Notes: a model not told the origin generated them from the letters alone. 34,453 bases of DNA from an uncultured Porphyromonadaceae bacterium (GCA_947174235.1 CAMWID010000038.1:1-34453), one strand, 5' to 3'; shown: positions 16,674 to 24,106, counted from the stretch's first letter. A program made the numbers and translations.

Positions 16674-16699
16674 CTCTCAATACGGAGCCTGTACTTGTG

Positions 16700-17806
16700 C
16701 TACAATTCAAGGGAGGCATAAGGAAGCCCGAATGCCTCAGCCACCGCCTTATATACGATTTTCCCGTCAACCACATTGACTCCTTCCGCAAGACCGGGAT
16801 CCTTCCGGCATGCCTCTTTCCATCCATCATCCGCCAGACGCAGGGCGTATGGAAGAGTCGCGTTGGTCAACGCCATAGTCGAGGTGTAAGGCACCGCACC
16901 GGGAATGTTTGCCACGGCATATTGTATCACGCCGTCTATCTCATACACAGGGTCCGAATGGGTGGTGGGATGTGTGGTTTCAAAACAACCTCCCTGATCT
17001 ACAGCGACATCCACCATCACCGAACCTTTCTTCATCAGTCCTACCATATCTCTGGTGACAAGATGCGGAGCCTTTGCCCCCGGCACAAGCACCGACCCTA
17101 TCACGAGATCCGTGGCGGGTAATTCCTGTTCTATATTATGACGGGAAGAATATAGGGTCTTGACATTTTTAGGCATCACGTCAGCGCAGTGACGAAGAGT
17201 GTTGAGATTTATATCAGTAATGGTGACATCCGCACCAAGTCCGGCTGCCATAAGCGCGGCGTTGCGCCCCACTACACCGGCTCCAAGGACAAGCACTTTC
17301 GCCGGACTGACTCCCGGCACACCGCCGAGGAGCACTCCTCTTCCCCCCTGGGGCTTCTCAAGAAATCTCGCGCCTTCCTGCACCGACATGCGTCCCGCCA
17401 CTTCGCTCATAGGGATAAGCAGCGGCAACCGGCGGTCGCGGTCTGTGACTGTCTCATATGCAATGCATACGGCGCCTGAACGCAACATCGCGTCAGTAAG
17501 CTCGCGGTCGCATGCAAAATGAAAATACGTGAATACTACCTGATCCTTTCTGATAAGTCCATATTCGGGGCTGATCGGCTCCTTGACCTTGATGATCATA
17601 TCAGCCGCGGCATAGACATCCTCAATTGTGGCAAGAATCTCGGCGCCGGCGGCTTTGTACTCATCATCGGAAAAACCGCTCCCTTCGCCGGCGGTGTGCT
17701 GCACAAAAACTTTGTGTCCATGCCCGACCAGCTCTTTCACTCCCGCAGGAGTTGCCCCTACACGGTTCTCATTGTTCTTGATCTCTTTTGGAATTCCGAT
17801 TTTCAT
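16700..17806 (-). CDS. ald: Alanine dehydrogenase
   Basis: This 368-residue enzyme interconverts L-alanine with pyruvate and ammonia using NAD. The N-terminus M-K-I-G-I-P-K-E-I-K-N-N-E-N-R-V-G and the later K-V-K-E-P are typical, as is the Rossmann motif V-L-G-A-G-V-V-G-R-N-A. D-Q-G-G-C-F-E-T and the P-G-A-V-P-Y-T-S-T segment complete the family pattern. The length is standard. It is transcribed divergently from nothing nearby: the AlaX-type editing gene lies upstream on the same strand, 222 bp away, and the two share an alanine theme. A promoter-like site lies at 17984-18017, suggesting an independent transcript with a leader of about 170 nt. Confidence 0.93.
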   Translation of the reverse strand: MKIGIPKEIKNNENRVGATPAGVKELVGHGHKVFVQHTAGEGSGFSDDEYKAAGAEILATIEDVYAAADMIIKVKEPISPEYGLIRKDQVVFTYFHFACDRELTDAMLRSGAVCIAYETVTDRDRRLPLLIPMSEVAGRMSVQEGARFLEKPQGGRGVLLGGVPGVSPAKVLVLGAGVVGRNAALMAAGLGADVTITDINLNTLRHCADVMPKNVKTLYSSRHNIEQELPATDLVIGSVLVPGAKAPHLVTRDMVGLMKKGSVMVDVAVDQGGCFETTHPTTHSDPVYEIDGVIQYAVANIPGAVPYTSTMALTNATLPYALRLADDGWKEACRKDPGLAEGVNVVDGKIVYKAVAEAFGLPYASLEL

Positions 17807-17983
17807 AATATAGATTATTTACAGACCGCAGTACTGAATCCAACGCGACATGAAGTTGTCTGAACATCATATCTTCACGGTTTCAGAACAACAGATCCTT
17901 GGGTTAGTATTCTGATATGGCATCCGGACAAACCCATCCGGTCTATACCCGGGTCATACAGCGCCACACCATTGTTTATCGCC

Positions 17984-18017
17984 CAAATATACGAAGAATT
18001 TATCAATTCCAATCAAA
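17984..18017 (-). promoter_or_regulatory. Promoter-like site upstream of ald
   Basis: On the - strand: TTTG (18017-18014), 22 bp, TATATTTG (17991-17984). The spacer is slightly longer than the usual 19-21 bp. The leader to ald would be about 170 nt and contains a small GC-rich inverted repeat but no recognised riboswitch. Confidence 0.45.
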
Positions 18018-18028
18018 CCCGACACATG

Positions 18029-18499
18029 TTATAAAACATGCGACAATTTAAACACAATCCTTTGAACCCCTTCCTGCCAGCGGACGCTCGAAATACGGAA
18101 CTCCCCTATTTCCGCCGTAGACGCCACATGACTTCCTGCACACAGGCATTGATCGTAATCCCCGACATGAACCACCCGTACCGTGTCGGATGCGTCTTCC
18201 GGAAGGCGACTCATATCAAAACGTTTCATAGCCTCTTCCTGAGATATGTATTCCTCGCTGACCACTACATCTTCTTTCACGATACGATTGATGTAATCCT
18301 CAAGGCTTTTCACGTCTTCAGGCGTAAGCGGCGAAGCCATATGATAGTCGAGTTTTGACTTTTTGCGCTCGACATGCGCCGAGAATGCCCTGCCACACCC
18401 GAATCGGCGTGCCATCTCTCCGTTCAAAAGGTGCTCCGCCGTATGCATCGGCGGATATTCCTGCTTGTTATGTTGATTCAACTGTGGGGTCTCTTCCAT
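18029..18499 (-). CDS. Stand-alone AlaX-type tRNA-editing protein
   Basis: This 156-residue protein matches the second additional (editing) domain of threonyl/alanyl-tRNA synthetases, as found in free-standing AlaX proteins that hydrolyse mischarged Ser- or Gly-tRNA(Ala). The zinc-binding set is complete: H19-T-A-E-H23 and C120-A-G-S-H124, followed by the family segment I-G-E-F-R-I-S-S-V-R-W-Q-E-G-V-Q-R. The length fits the short AlaX form. The specificity (AlaX versus a Thr-tRNA editing relative) cannot be decided by eye. It lies upstream of ald. A promoter is seen 240 nt upstream, with a long leader. Confidence 0.82.
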   Translation of the reverse strand: MEETPQLNQHNKQEYPPMHTAEHLLNGEMARRFGCGRAFSAHVERKKSKLDYHMASPLTPEDVKSLEDYINRIVKEDVVVSEEYISQEEAMKRFDMSRLPEDASDTVRVVHVGDYDQCLCAGSHVASTAEIGEFRISSVRWQEGVQRIVFKLSHVL

Positions 18500-18576
18500 A
18501 ATTATAGATTTAACAGATTATTTGATTTAACAAATTCACGATTTATAGCATGAAGACTAACCATATGCGAATTAGT

Positions 18577-18610
18577 GAATGTAGGGACATGCCTTCGGCA
18601 TGTAGAATTA
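18577..18610. repeat. Short hairpin repeat with GTAGGGACATGCC core
   Basis: GTAGGGACATGCC followed by TTC and GGCATGT makes a 7-bp hairpin (ACATGCC/GGCATGT). The GTAGGG-plus-hairpin pattern resembles small dispersed repeats found between genes of many Bacteroidales genomes. It falls in the presumed leader of the AlaX gene. Confidence 0.4.
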
Positions 18611-18740
18611 CATACTAAGGAATTGCGCAAATGTTTTATGCGTCGGCTATAACATGTCAGTTTACATACCGACGGAAGGAAAAACGCACTGAAATACAGC
18701 CATGCGACATCCTCCTGAAATCGTCGGATAAACTCCATCA

Positions 18741-18771
18741 CAAAATTATAAAAAAAGGGAGCTGTCACAAA
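18741..18771 (-). promoter_or_regulatory. Promoter upstream of AlaX gene
   Basis: On the - strand: TTTG (18771-18768), 19 bp, TAATTTTG (18748-18741). It is a full consensus match. Transcription would start near 18734, leaving a leader of about 235 nt before 18499. Confidence 0.65.
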
Positions 18772-18781
18772 ATTTAAGCGA

Positions 18782-18803
18782 CTGTCCATTGGGCTGTCCA
18801 TTG
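18782..18803 (-). promoter_or_regulatory. Direct repeat next to promoter, possible operator
   Basis: CTGTCCATTG occurs twice (18782-18791 and 18794-18803), a 12-bp period. On the - strand the copies sit about 10 nt upstream of the TTTG box at 18768-18771, where an activator could bind. No regulator is identified. Confidence 0.35.
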
Positions 18804-18939
18804 TAACGTGCTCCTTAAACCCATAAAAATCAGATCTTTCAAACGGTGCCAAAATGGTCTATAATAATAAAATAGAGCCACACAAATAAAGAAATATGTT
18901 TTACAACATAATTTTATAGCATATTTCTAAAACTTTTAT

Positions 18940-18947
18940 TAATTTTG
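18940..18947 (+). promoter_or_regulatory. -7 box of the small-ORF unit
   Basis: TAATTTTG in an AT-rich stretch; no clear TTG is seen at -33. It would start a transcript near 18954 that runs to the terminator at 19171-19209, about 250 nt. The leader carries a 6-bp hairpin (ACGCTC/GAGCGT, 18978-18995). Confidence 0.5.
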
Positions 18948-19044
18948 CACTGTTTTTAGGACATATAAGTTTAAGAAACGCTCAAGAGAGAGCGTCAATT
19001 GTTTTTAGGTAAATTTAATATTACTCTTTTAAAAATTTTCAATT

Positions 19045-19143
19045 ATGAGTAAAATTGTCAAAAAAGCGGCGAACATGTTCCGCACAGTGAATCATTGTCT
19101 CGCAAGTGCAGAAGTATATCTTTATGTATCTTCTCACAAGTGA
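19045..19143 (+). CDS. 32-residue small protein candidate
   Basis: An ATG-to-TGA frame of 32 codons encoding a basic N-terminus (MSKIVKKAANMFRTVNH) and a more hydrophobic C-terminal half (L-A-S-A-E-V-Y-L-Y-V). The positioning between a -7 box and a strong terminator makes it the only candidate product of that short transcript. The pattern K-K then amphipathic helix would fit a membrane-surface peptide. No family was recognised. The alternative is that the transcript is a non-coding RNA and the frame is accidental. Confidence 0.4.
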   Translation: MSKIVKKAANMFRTVNHCLASAEVYLYVSSHK

Positions 19144-19170
19144 CCGGAATCTGAAATGATTCATCCGATG

Positions 19171-19209
19171 CGTTCCTTATTATATTATAAGGAGCGTTTT
19201 TTTATTTTT
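19171..19209 (+). terminator. Strong intrinsic terminator after the small ORF
   Basis: CGTTCCTTAT (19171-19180) pairs with ATAAGGAGCG (19187-19196), ten pairs including one G-U, with a 6-nt loop. The run TTTTTTTATTTTT follows. It lies 27 nt after the 32-codon frame. Confidence 0.85.
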
Positions 19210-19319
19210 CTGTCATTGCTATTACAGGTAAAGCGTTACAGCTACCACTTTTCTACAGTCTTTTTCATGGAAAAATATAAGCTGAAGAAATATGGGTACG
19301 ATTTTTCAAAATCTTTTCG

Positions 19320-19327
19320 TAATTTTG
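19320..19327 (+). promoter_or_regulatory. -7 box of the MltF-like gene
   Basis: TAATTTTG about 46 nt upstream of the GTG start at 19374. No good -33 TTG is visible. Confidence 0.55.
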
Positions 19328-19373
19328 CATTAAAGAAGTTGTTCAAACCAAGTGTACCTCCTATACATCTCTC

Positions 19374-20762
19374 GTGAAGAAACGATTTCTACATATCTTC
19401 ATGGTCGGGATACTTGCTTTCACCGCCACATGCATGCCCGACAGGAAAGCGTCGTCAGGAAATGGGAAAGAATATCCTGACACACTCCGCGTCGCCACAC
19501 TCTACGGACCGACATCATACTTTAACTACAGAGGGCAGGAAATGGGGTTCGATTATGAGAATGTCAAAAGGTTCGCGGCAGACGCCGGATATATTCTTGA
19601 TCTCAAAGTAGCCCCGGGACTGCAGTCATTACTAAGCATGCTGTCGGAAGGAGTTGCGGATCTTGCCGCATATCCGATACCCGTGATTGAGGAATACAAC
19701 CACATCGTAAGGCACTGCGGCAAAAAAGAGGTGACCTGGCAGGTGCTCGTGCAACCGGCACGAAAAAACCGAATCTCAGATGTCACCCAGCTTGTGGGAG
19801 AAACTATATGTGTGAAAAAAAATTCCAAGTATCATTACAGGCTTATAAATCTTGACCGGGAACTGGGGGGAGGTATCAATATCATGCCCATTGACAAGGA
19901 TTCACTTATTACAGAAGATCTCATACACATGGTGGATCTTGGAGAAATACCCCTTACCGTGGTTGACTCTGACATAGCCGGACTCAACAAGTCTTATTAT
20001 CCACGACTTGACATAGGCATGAAAATAAGCCTCGAACAATATTCTTCATGGGCTGTCGCGAAGGGACTTGACTCTCTTGCCAAGAAAATCGATTCGTGGG
20101 GACAAAGGAAAGACAATTCAGAAGTAATGCGGGAGATATACAAGAAATATTTCGAACGCAGCAAAAGTCCGGCGCCGTACGAAAATCCCGAAACCACTTT
20201 GGGATTGAAAATCTCCAAGGGTGGACGGATATCCGGATATGACGATATCTTCCGCCGCCATGCAAAAACATCCGGTTATGACTGGAGACTGCTCGCATCA
20301 ATCGCTTTCAATGAATCGACCTTCAACAACGACACCATGTCTTGGGCGGGAGCCTGCGGACTCATGCAACTTATGCCTTCGACCGCGAAATCATTGGGAG
20401 TGGAGCCGGAAACACTCACGGATCCTGAATATAATATCATGGCAGCCGCCAGGCTCCTGCGGAGCCTTGATGACGCGCTCGTGGACCACGTGCCGGACAA
20501 AGACGAAAGATTAAGGTTCGTGATAGCCTCTTACAATTGCGGTCTCGGACACATATTCGACGCCATAGCGCTTGCCGACAAATTCGGTCTCGACAGCAAA
20601 AAATGGCTTGGAAACGTGAGCGAGGCGGCGATACTGAAATCAAGACCGCAATATTACAACGACCCTGTGGTGAAAAACGGTTATTTCCGAGGATGGGAAA
20701 CGACTGAGTTTGTCGATAAGGTGATGAGTGTATATGAATATTACTCTTCGCAGACAAAGTGA
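19374..20762 (+). CDS. mltF: MltF-like membrane-bound lytic transglycosylase
   Basis: This 462-residue lipoprotein (lipobox ending at Cys20, followed by M-P-D) has two domains. The first is a periplasmic substrate-binding-like domain (about 38-260; L-R-V-A-T-L-Y-G-P-T-S-Y-F near the start). The second is a C-terminal SLT transglycosylase domain (about 290-455) with catalytic Glu314 in A-F-N-E-S-T-F, then S-W-A-G-A-C-G-L-M-Q-L-M-P-S-T-A and I-A-S-Y-N-C-G-L-G-H. MltF cleaves peptidoglycan glycan strands to 1,6-anhydro ends and is regulated through its first domain. The start is a GTG, chosen because it opens with MKKRFLHIF and the lipoprotein signal; no ATG is available at that point. Confidence 0.9.
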   Translation: MKKRFLHIFMVGILAFTATCMPDRKASSGNGKEYPDTLRVATLYGPTSYFNYRGQEMGFDYENVKRFAADAGYILDLKVAPGLQSLLSMLSEGVADLAAYPIPVIEEYNHIVRHCGKKEVTWQVLVQPARKNRISDVTQLVGETICVKKNSKYHYRLINLDRELGGGINIMPIDKDSLITEDLIHMVDLGEIPLTVVDSDIAGLNKSYYPRLDIGMKISLEQYSSWAVAKGLDSLAKKIDSWGQRKDNSEVMREIYKKYFERSKSPAPYENPETTLGLKISKGGRISGYDDIFRRHAKTSGYDWRLLASIAFNESTFNNDTMSWAGACGLMQLMPSTAKSLGVEPETLTDPEYNIMAAARLLRSLDDALVDHVPDKDERLRFVIASYNCGLGHIFDAIALADKFGLDSKKWLGNVSEAAILKSRPQYYNDPVVKNGYFRGWETTEFVDKVMSVYEYYSSQTK

Positions 20763-20835
20763 ACTCTTTCCTCCTGTCGGTTGTTAAATATAAAAATTCC
20801 ATTACAAACTATAAAAATCCAATTCTAAACTATAT

Positions 20836-21381
20836 ATGAAAAAGAATCACATCACCGTCGGCGCAATTCTACTTGTCGCGGCAATCCTACCACTGCAGTC
20901 ATGTATCGGCAGCTTCTCGCTCACAAACAAGGTGCTCTCTTGGAATAATCAGGTGGGTTCAAAATTCGTAAACGAACTGGTCTTTTTCGCATTCTGGGTT
21001 CTCCCGGTGTATGAAGTGACTTCCGTGGCAGACCTTCTTATTCTTAACTCTATAGAGTTTTGGAGCGGCAATAATCCTGTGGAGGCATCCACAAAGGTGA
21101 TCGATACGGACCAAGGCAGATATTATATCGCATGCGACGGCAAAGGATATGATATAAAAGCCCCTAACGGAGATGTGGTCAGACTCGACTTCGAAGATGA
21201 TTCACAGACCTGGTCTGTCAGCGTAAACGATGAGGAATCATACCCGTTTATGACAATGGTCGATGACAGCCATGTAAAAATGATCACGCCGGAAGGTGAT
21301 TTCAGAACCGTTGAACTGTCGGCGCTCGGAGTCATGGCTTATTCCACTGAAACCGGAGCCAACGAAATAAAGATGCTCTGA
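20836..21381 (+). CDS. DUF3332-family lipoprotein
   Basis: This 181-residue protein has a lipoprotein signal (L-Q-S-C, Cys23) and then the pattern C-I-G-S-F-S-L-T-N-K-V-L-S-W-N, a hydrophobic segment around F-F-A-F-W-V-L-P-V-Y, and L-I-L-N-S-I-E-F-W-S-G-x-N-P, all typical of DUF3332. The C-terminal half is a small beta-rich domain. The family function is unknown. It lies 73 nt after the MltF-like gene on the same strand, with no obvious terminator between them, so it may be co-transcribed. Confidence 0.8.
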   Translation: MKKNHITVGAILLVAAILPLQSCIGSFSLTNKVLSWNNQVGSKFVNELVFFAFWVLPVYEVTSVADLLILNSIEFWSGNNPVEASTKVIDTDQGRYYIACDGKGYDIKAPNGDVVRLDFEDDSQTWSVSVNDEESYPFMTMVDDSHVKMITPEGDFRTVELSALGVMAYSTETGANEIKML

Positions 21382-21488
21382 AAAAGGAAGACTGCAATAT
21401 AATATAATGTCTCGTGACAACGTTCTAAACTAAAGGACGCAGTTTAATTTGCACATGATTTTCAATCATTAAAGACTTCCGGACAAAA

Positions 21489-21555
21489 TAAAAGTGAATA
21501 TTCTCGGACAGGTTTGAAAAAATTTCCAAATCCGTTTAATCAATTTTCACTTTTA
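21489..21555 (+). promoter_or_regulatory. Spaced inverted repeat upstream of the YtxH genes
   Basis: TAAAAGTGAA (21489-21498) and TTCACTTTTA (21546-21555) are a perfect 10-bp inverted repeat 47 bp apart in the 267-bp gap before the first YtxH gene. A small GAGGC/GCCTC hairpin follows near 21575. It could be an operator or an RNA structure. No clear TAnnTTTG promoter was found in this gap. Confidence 0.35.
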
Positions 21556-21648
21556 ATTGTTAAATAGACTGAAGAGGCATCGCCTCCTGAGCTGCACTTC
21601 AATATAAACAAAGAATTTTTAAACAAACAAAAATAAAAATTATCTGAA

Positions 21649-21852
21649 ATGAAAGCAATTCACGTAATCAGCGCTGTTATCGGCGGCGCGATCGCCGGAG
21701 CGGCGATAGGTCTTCTCGTAGCACCTGAAAAAGGCGACGACACTCGTAAGAAAATCCTGAAAGTCCTCAAAGAAAAGGGAATCAGCCTGAAAAAATCCAA
21801 AATGGATGAGTTGGTTGACGAAATCGAAGATCATATCGAAAACGCCATCTGA
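21649..21852 (+). CDS. YtxH-type small membrane protein, copy 1
   Basis: This 67-residue protein has one N-terminal glycine/alanine-rich membrane helix (I-S-A-V-I-G-G-A-I-A-G-A-A-I-G-L-L-V), the YtxH motif A-P-E-K-G-x-D-T-R, and a charged cytoplasmic helix. YtxH-family proteins are general-stress proteins of unknown mechanism. It is the first of four closely spaced small genes and is paralogous to the next one (shared G-G-A-I, L-L-x-A-P-E-K-G and E/K-K-G-I patterns). Confidence 0.8.
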   Translation: MKAIHVISAVIGGAIAGAAIGLLVAPEKGDDTRKKILKVLKEKGISLKKSKMDELVDEIEDHIENAI

Positions 21853-21904
21853 CAATCTCCCTCAAACGTAAGTATCAACAATCAATCTTAATATAGACAA
21901 AGAT

Positions 21905-22099
21905 ATGAAATCACTCAATATCCTTTATGCATTCCTTGGCGGCGCGATAGTAGGCTGCGGCGCGGCTCTTCTTCTCGCCCCTGAGAAGGGTGCTGACGTA
22001 CGCGCAAGGATCTGTGCCATCCTCAAGAAAAAAGGGATCAAGATAAGCGACGATGAAGTTGACGCCCTCGTGGCGGAACTCGCCGCCGCTGAAGAATGA
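21905..22099 (+). CDS. YtxH-type small membrane protein, copy 2
   Basis: This 64-residue tandem paralogue of the previous gene has a membrane helix (A-F-L-G-G-A-I-V-G-C-G-A-A-L-L-L) and A-P-E-K-G-A-D-V-R. The C-terminal helix is acidic (D-D-E-V-D-A-L-V-A-E-L-A-A-A-E-E). It ends 11 nt before a MITE-like inverted-repeat element, which separates it from the holin-like gene. Confidence 0.8.
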   Translation: MKSLNILYAFLGGAIVGCGAALLLAPEKGADVRARICAILKKKGIKISDDEVDALVAELAAAEE

Positions 22100-22110
22100 T
22101 CATTATTCTA

Positions 22111-22272
22111 AGAAACTGTTTAAATTTATTTGTCGAAGGAATTGAGAAGATTTGTCAGGCAGATTTTTGATATTTATGAAGAAGTTATGGGGTTCCATAA
22201 TGACTGAATAAATATCATAAAGATGCCGACAAAGAACTCAATGACAAGATAAAATAAATTTAAACAGTTTCT
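22111..22272. mobile_element. MITE-like element with 20-bp terminal inverted repeats
   Basis: AGAAACTGTTTAAATTTATT (22111-22130) has its exact reverse complement at 22253-22272. The interior is also an imperfect inverted repeat: after the ends, segments such as TTGTC, ATTGAG, TTTGTC, GATATTTAT and TTATGG recur in mirror order, so the whole 162 bp can fold into one long hairpin. The flanks (TAA on both sides if the ends are taken as GAAAC/GTTTC) might be a short target duplication. It contains no ORF. Confidence 0.7.
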
Positions 22273-22306
22273 AAAAAGAGGGGGTGGAATCCATCCCCTC
22301 TTTTTA
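22273..22306 (+). terminator. Terminator after the YtxH pair
   Basis: A 15-bp stem (22273-22287 with 22291-22305; one G-U) with A/T tails and a 3-nt loop, directly abutting the MITE-like element. It would end the YtxH transcript before the holin-like gene. Confidence 0.8.
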
Positions 22307-22385
22307 GATAGGAATCCGGTCAAAACGCCCTCTTCAAGTCTAAATTCTGACAATATCTTGCAAAAGAAAAGTTTAAACAACTTCA

Positions 22386-22748
22386 ATGAAAGCAAAAATC
22401 ACAGACGAAATCAAAGAAATCATCTCTCAGGGAATGAACTGGGCTAAGCTCGAAGTGGAATATGTGAAACTTACAGCTGCCGAAAAGGTCATAATTTTGA
22501 TGAGCACCCTTATACTTGGGGCGATATGTATGATCCTCATGCTCCCTTTGCTGATCATGCTCCTGTTTGCCCTGGTCGGGGTGTTCCGTCTATTCATGTC
22601 CCCCGCCTTGGCATATCTTAGCGTGGGAGGAATTGTGGCTGTGCTGATGATACTGATTTTTATCTTCAGAAAATTTCTCATCATCACCCCCGTGGCAAAA
22701 TTTATCACCCGTCTTTTCCTTGAAAAAAAACATCACTCTGAACCCTGA
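22386..22748 (+). CDS. Phage_holin_3_6 (YqjE-like) membrane protein
   Basis: This 120-residue protein has a cytoplasmic amphipathic N-terminus (about 1-30), two long transmembrane segments (about 37-62 and 72-95) and a basic tail. The layout, with K-L-E-V-E-Y-V-K-L before the first helix, matches the phage_holin_3_6/YqjE family, which in most bacteria is not phage-encoded. It is followed after 5 nt by a small basic protein gene. Function is unknown. Confidence 0.78.
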   Translation: MKAKITDEIKEIISQGMNWAKLEVEYVKLTAAEKVIILMSTLILGAICMILMLPLLIMLLFALVGVFRLFMSPALAYLSVGGIVAVLMILIFIFRKFLIITPVAKFITRLFLEKKHHSEP

Positions 22749-22753
22749 TTGAC

Positions 22754-23095
22754 ATGAATGAAATACAGAAAAGCGAACAGGTAGCTAAGAATATTACAAA
22801 ACCGGAATCAAGATTCAAAGGTTACACCCTGGAAGAAATCCGCTATCAACGTGCCCTTGTCACTCTACAGAAAGAGTTTTGCAGGAATAAACTGAACCGG
22901 AACCTTAAGAATCTACACAAAAGCAACCCTTTCTCGACAGCAGCCTCCGCGTCAGGATCTATTCCGGGGAAATTGAGCCTACTCGCCGGAAAGCTCCTTA
23001 CAGGGCTTAATTATATTGACTATGCAATGATCGGGTTCTCTATGTTTGGAACCGTCCGTAAAGTCATGTCGCTGTTTCATCGGAAAAAGAAATAA
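22754..23095 (+). CDS. Small basic conserved-looking protein
   Basis: This 113-residue protein has a charged helical N-terminal half (T-L-E-E-I-R-Y-Q-R-A-L-V-T-L-Q-K-E-F) and a weakly hydrophobic C-terminal stretch (about 82-100) ending in H-R-K-K-K. No named family is recognised with confidence. It follows the holin-like gene by 5 nt, so it is very likely co-translated. By position and layout it resembles YqjK of the enterobacterial yqjD-yqjE-yqjK cluster; that is an analogy, not a detected homology. Confidence 0.6.
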   Translation: MNEIQKSEQVAKNITKPESRFKGYTLEEIRYQRALVTLQKEFCRNKLNRNLKNLHKSNPFSTAASASGSIPGKLSLLAGKLLTGLNYIDYAMIGFSMFGTVRKVMSLFHRKKK

Positions 23096-23237
23096 CGTAG
23101 CGGTATGATCTTCTTATGTTAAGATAAGTTAAATTTATCAAACACATTAAACATTTCTACCGCTGATGCGTCTTAACTATATATAGGTAATTGTCGCCGA
23201 CATTGCCAATAAAATAATAAAACAATGCTATCGCGAC

Positions 23238-23276
23238 AAAACGGAGCCGGGGTCGAGGCCTTAGCTCCGTTTTTCT
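23238..23276 (+). terminator. Intrinsic terminator before yaaA
   Basis: AAAACGGAGC (23238-23247) pairs perfectly with GCTCCGTTTT (23264-23273), 10 bp, followed by TCTTTTA. It ends the holin-like operon and argues against a yaaA start upstream of it. Confidence 0.85.
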
Positions 23277-23329
23277 TTTACCTTATCTCAACTCAAACAA
23301 ATTTCCAACAGAAATATAATTCTGACAAC

Positions 23330-24106
23330 ATGCTTACCCTGATAGCTGAATCAAAGACAATGAGTGCCCGACAGAAAACTATATCATACGCCGAGCTGTC
23401 ACACCACACCCCCATTTTCGAGGCTGAGGCTTCCGAGATAATAAAGTTCCTTTCTTCGTTAGATCCTACAGAACTTGCCATGAGGATATCTATCAGCAAT
23501 GCACTCGCCACCAAAGCCGCCGCAATGATTTATGAATTTCCAAACAAATCTACAGGTTCGGAAGCCATAATGGCATTTACCGGCGAGGTGTTTCGGGGTC
23601 TTGACATCTCTACGCTGGATATATCCGACCGGAATTATGCAGCCTCACACCTTATGATAATATCCTCACTATATGGATTGCTCCGCACTGATGATATAAT
23701 CAAACCATACCGGCTCGATTTTAATGCCGCATGCGCTCCTGATGGAAACAGATTGGCAAAATACTGGAGGGCAAAAGTCACGACAGCCCTGAAAAAACTT
23801 ATGGAGGAATCCGGAGAGCGGGAGGTGCTTGACCTTCTCCCTGCCGAAGCATCCAGATGCATCGACTGGAATGCGTTGAAAGATACGGCAAATATCATGA
23901 AAGTTGATTTCAAAGCTGTAGGAGAAGACGGAAACCTGAAAACGCCTCACTCGGGAAAACTTAAAGAGATGCGAGGTAAAATGGCAAGAACGATTCTATC
24001 GGGAAGAATAGACGGCTTCAACGCCTTACGAAAATGTCATACGGCAGCATTCGCCCCAGATTCCGACCTACATACACCGCAATCACTGGTGTTTGTGATT
24101 CTATAG
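23330..24106 (+). CDS. yaaA: YaaA-family peroxide-stress protein
   Basis: YaaA (DUF328/UPF0246) lowers free iron during peroxide stress and has a DNA-binding fold. This 258-residue protein has the family segments L-I-A-E-S-K-T-M, Y-G-L-L-R-T-D-D-x-I-K-P-Y-R-L-D-F, K-Y-W-R, and K-x-M-R-G-K-M-A-R at the C-terminal side. The length is typical. The ATG at 23330 was chosen because an in-frame start at 23225 would put the terminator hairpin inside the coding region and add 35 unrelated residues. It ends 45 nt before the IS-relic region. Confidence 0.87.
   Translation: MLTLIAESKTMSARQKTISYAELSHHTPIFEAEASEIIKFLSSLDPTELAMRISISNALATKAAAMIYEFPNKSTGSEAIMAFTGEVFRGLDISTLDISDRNYAASHLMIISSLYGLLRTDDIIKPYRLDFNAACAPDGNRLAKYWRAKVTTALKKLMEESGEREVLDLLPAEASRCIDWNALKDTANIMKVDFKAVGEDGNLKTPHSGKLKEMRGKMARTILSGRIDGFNALRKCHTAAFAPDSDLHTPQSLVFVIL

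Noticed and set aside
17807..17983. Riboswitch in the ald leader
   Set aside because: Only a short inverted repeat is visible; no glycine, lysine or other known aptamer pattern was found.
18502..18852. 116-codon frame on the - strand upstream of AlaX
   Set aside because: It runs through a full-consensus promoter, a hairpin repeat and a direct repeat and has no recognisable family.
22386..22748. Prophage holin
   Set aside because: No lysin, capsid or other phage gene is nearby; the holin_3_6 family is mostly chromosomal.
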